A stretch of 5,106 bases of DNA from positions 1-5,106 of the forward strand of contig NVUS02000050.1 of the NCBI GenBank assembly GCA_002402005.2, read 5' to 3'. The notes beneath the pieces are model-generated. The model searched no databases. It was not told the DNA's origin and saw only the letters and a program-made list of their open reading frames with translations. Position 1 is the stretch's first letter, and every line of letters begins with the position of its first letter. This DNA comes from OCS116 cluster bacterium. GTDB taxonomy: Bacteria > Pseudomonadota > Alphaproteobacteria > Rhizobiales > OSC116. Below, one piece after another: positions 3,781 through 5,106 of the stretch. The position numbers and the translations under genes were made by a program.

Positions 3781-5106
3781 ATGGCATATTATTTATCCAT
3801 ACTTGGTTTGGTTTTATTTGATTTTATCGCAATCATCTGGGTATTGCTGCGCCCGCATCGCGAGCCAGCCTCGCGTATTGCATGGGTGGCAGTCATCATT
3901 TTGCTGCCCTTCATTGGCGCTCTGGGCTATTTATGGCTTGGCGAAGTGAAAACCAGCCGCAAACGCATCAAGAAGCTGCAAAAAATTCAAGATGAAGCAC
4001 CACATTTTTTACAATCACTTTACACACCGTCTCATCCACTTCAAATTAGCGTTGCAAACGGTTTTGAGCATTTGTTTAAACTCGGCAAATCAATCAACGG
4101 GTTTGCCCCCGTTGCTGGCAACCAAGCACAATTATTGTCAAATTCCGCAGCGATGATAGACGCCTTAGTGGCTGATATAGAAGCCGCTAAACATCATGTG
4201 CATATGTTATTCTACATTTGGCTACCCGATGAAAGCGGGCAACAAGTTGCCGATGCCCTAATGCGCGCCCAAAAGCGTGGTGTCACCTGCCGCGCCATGG
4301 TCGATAGCATTGGCTCAAGTGCCTTGGTAAAATCCAAATTATGGCAGCAAATGCAAGATGCCGGTGTGCAATTGGTAGCAATTCTACCGATTGGCTACAA
4401 AAAAAGCCGCATTGATTTAAGAAATCATCGCAAAATTGTGGTCATCGATGGTGGCATTACCTATTGCGGCAGCCAAAACTGCATGAATTCCACCTTCAAC
4501 ACCTTGGATGGCATGATATGGGTGGATTTGGTATTGCGCATAGAAGGCCCCATTGCCCAACAAAACCAATATCTTTTCGCCCATGATTGGATGCTGTGCA
4601 GCAACGAAGACATTAGCCATCTATTATACACGCCTCCACCAATAACCAAGGCAGGCTTCACCGCACAAGCCATCGGCACTGGCCCAACAGACCGTCATTT
4701 AGCCATGTCGCAAATGTTCATCGCGCTCATCGCCGCCGCTCGCCAAGAGCTGATCATCACCACCCCATATTATATACCCAACGAGGCGATACAAAGCGCA
4801 TTGCAATCCGCAGCCTATCGCGGCGTGAAAACCACCCTTATCCTACCCGCCAAAAATGACAGCTGGGTGCTACAAGCCGCCAGTCATAGCTTTTACGAAG
4901 AATTACTAGACGCCGGCGTGCATATATATGAGTATAAAGACGGCCTTTTGCACACCAAATCACTAACCATTGATGGTCAATTCACCATGATTGGCTCAGC
5001 CAATCTAGACCGCAGAAGCTTCGATTTAAATTACGAGAATAACATCTTGATATCCGACAAAGCCATTGTCGCGCAAATTATAGACCGGCAACAAAGCTAT
5101 ATCGCG
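3781..5106 (+). CDS. cls: Cardiolipin synthase, phospholipase D superfamily (C terminus beyond window)
   Basis: The frame is open for 442 codons and has no stop before the window ends. Cls proteins are usually near 480 residues, so roughly 40 are probably missing. Two membrane helices (about 2-23 and 33-53) form the N-terminal PLDc_N region, ending in LGYLWLGE. Two complete HKD active-site motifs follow: NHRKIVVIDG with H216, K218 and D223, and LHTKSLTIDG with H391, K393 and D398. Each is followed by the expected glycine/serine-asparagine segment (GSQN, GSAN). This is the bacterial enzyme that condenses two phosphatidylglycerols to cardiolipin and glycerol at the inner membrane. AGGGG ends 4 nt before ATG 3781. 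An in-frame ATG at 3754 would add nine residues but has no ribosome-binding site and follows a TAA. Phosphatidylserine synthase-like members share these motifs, but the two-helix N terminus favours Cls. Confidence 0.95.
   Translation, partial: MAYYLSILGLVLFDFIAIIWVLLRPHREPASRIAWVAVIILLPFIGALGYLWLGEVKTSRKRIKKLQKIQDEAPHFLQSLYTPSHPLQISVANGFEHLFKLGKSINGFAPVAGNQAQLLSNSAAMIDALVADIEAAKHHVHMLFYIWLPDESGQQVADALMRAQKRGVTCRAMVDSIGSSALVKSKLWQQMQDAGVQLVAILPIGYKKSRIDLRNHRKIVVIDGGITYCGSQNCMNSTFNTLDGMIWVDLVLRIEGPIAQQNQYLFAHDWMLCSNEDISHLLYTPPPITKAGFTAQAIGTGPTDRHLAMSQMFIALIAAARQELIITTPYYIPNEAIQSALQSAAYRGVKTTLILPAKNDSWVLQAASHSFYEELLDAGVHIYEYKDGLLHTKSLTIDGQFTMIGSANLDRRSFDLNYENNILISDKAIVAQIIDRQQSYIA

Noticed and set aside
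3737..3949. Short plus-strand open frame across the start of cls
   Set aside because: It overlaps the membrane-helix coding region of cls in another frame. The cls frame carries the family motifs and a ribosome-binding site.
4417..4679. Minus-strand open frames inside cls
   Set aside because: They lie opposite the region following the first HKD motif. The peptides match no family and the plus frame is certain.

Overview
The window reads as a stretch of an alphaproteobacterial chromosome with moderately AT-rich coding DNA and strongly AT-rich gaps. The best lineage clue is a 102-residue homologue of the mitochondrial complex I accessory subunit NDUFS4, which among bacteria is typical of Alphaproteobacteria. 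The genus cannot be told from this sequence.

Layout, left to right. Positions 1-150 are the C-terminal end of a tyrosine-recombinase integrase, read rightwards toward the 3' end of a tRNA-Arg(UCU) gene on the minus strand (246-322). An integrase abutting a tRNA 3' end is the usual signature of an integrated element, so the left edge is probably the tip of a prophage, ICE or genomic island. A cluster of TGTAAA hexamers lies between the two. To the right comes ordinary chromosome: the NDUFS4-like gene (408-716, minus), a divergent DUF2461 gene (856-1536, plus), a GFA/CENP-V-type zinc protein gene (1541-1948, minus) and a cold-shock protein gene (2041-2247, minus) with a strong intrinsic terminator.

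A 449-bp AT-rich gap (2248-2696) follows. It holds a probable structured leader and promoter for the cold-shock gene but no credible gene. Then come an SDR-family NAD(P)-binding protein (2697-3680, minus), whose terminator hairpin overlaps its own stop codon, and a divergent cardiolipin synthase gene (from 3781, plus) that is still open at the window end.

The genes do not form one pathway. Most are single-gene units separated by divergent promoter regions or terminators: respiration (NDUFS4-like), membrane phospholipid synthesis (Cls), cold and RNA-chaperone response (Csp), and poorly characterised enzymes (DUF2461, GFA, SDR). No CRISPR array, toxin-antitoxin pair, insertion sequence or obviously new multi-gene system is visible. 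The points most worth following up are the element boundary at the tRNA and a possible competing-hairpin switch in the cold-shock leader.
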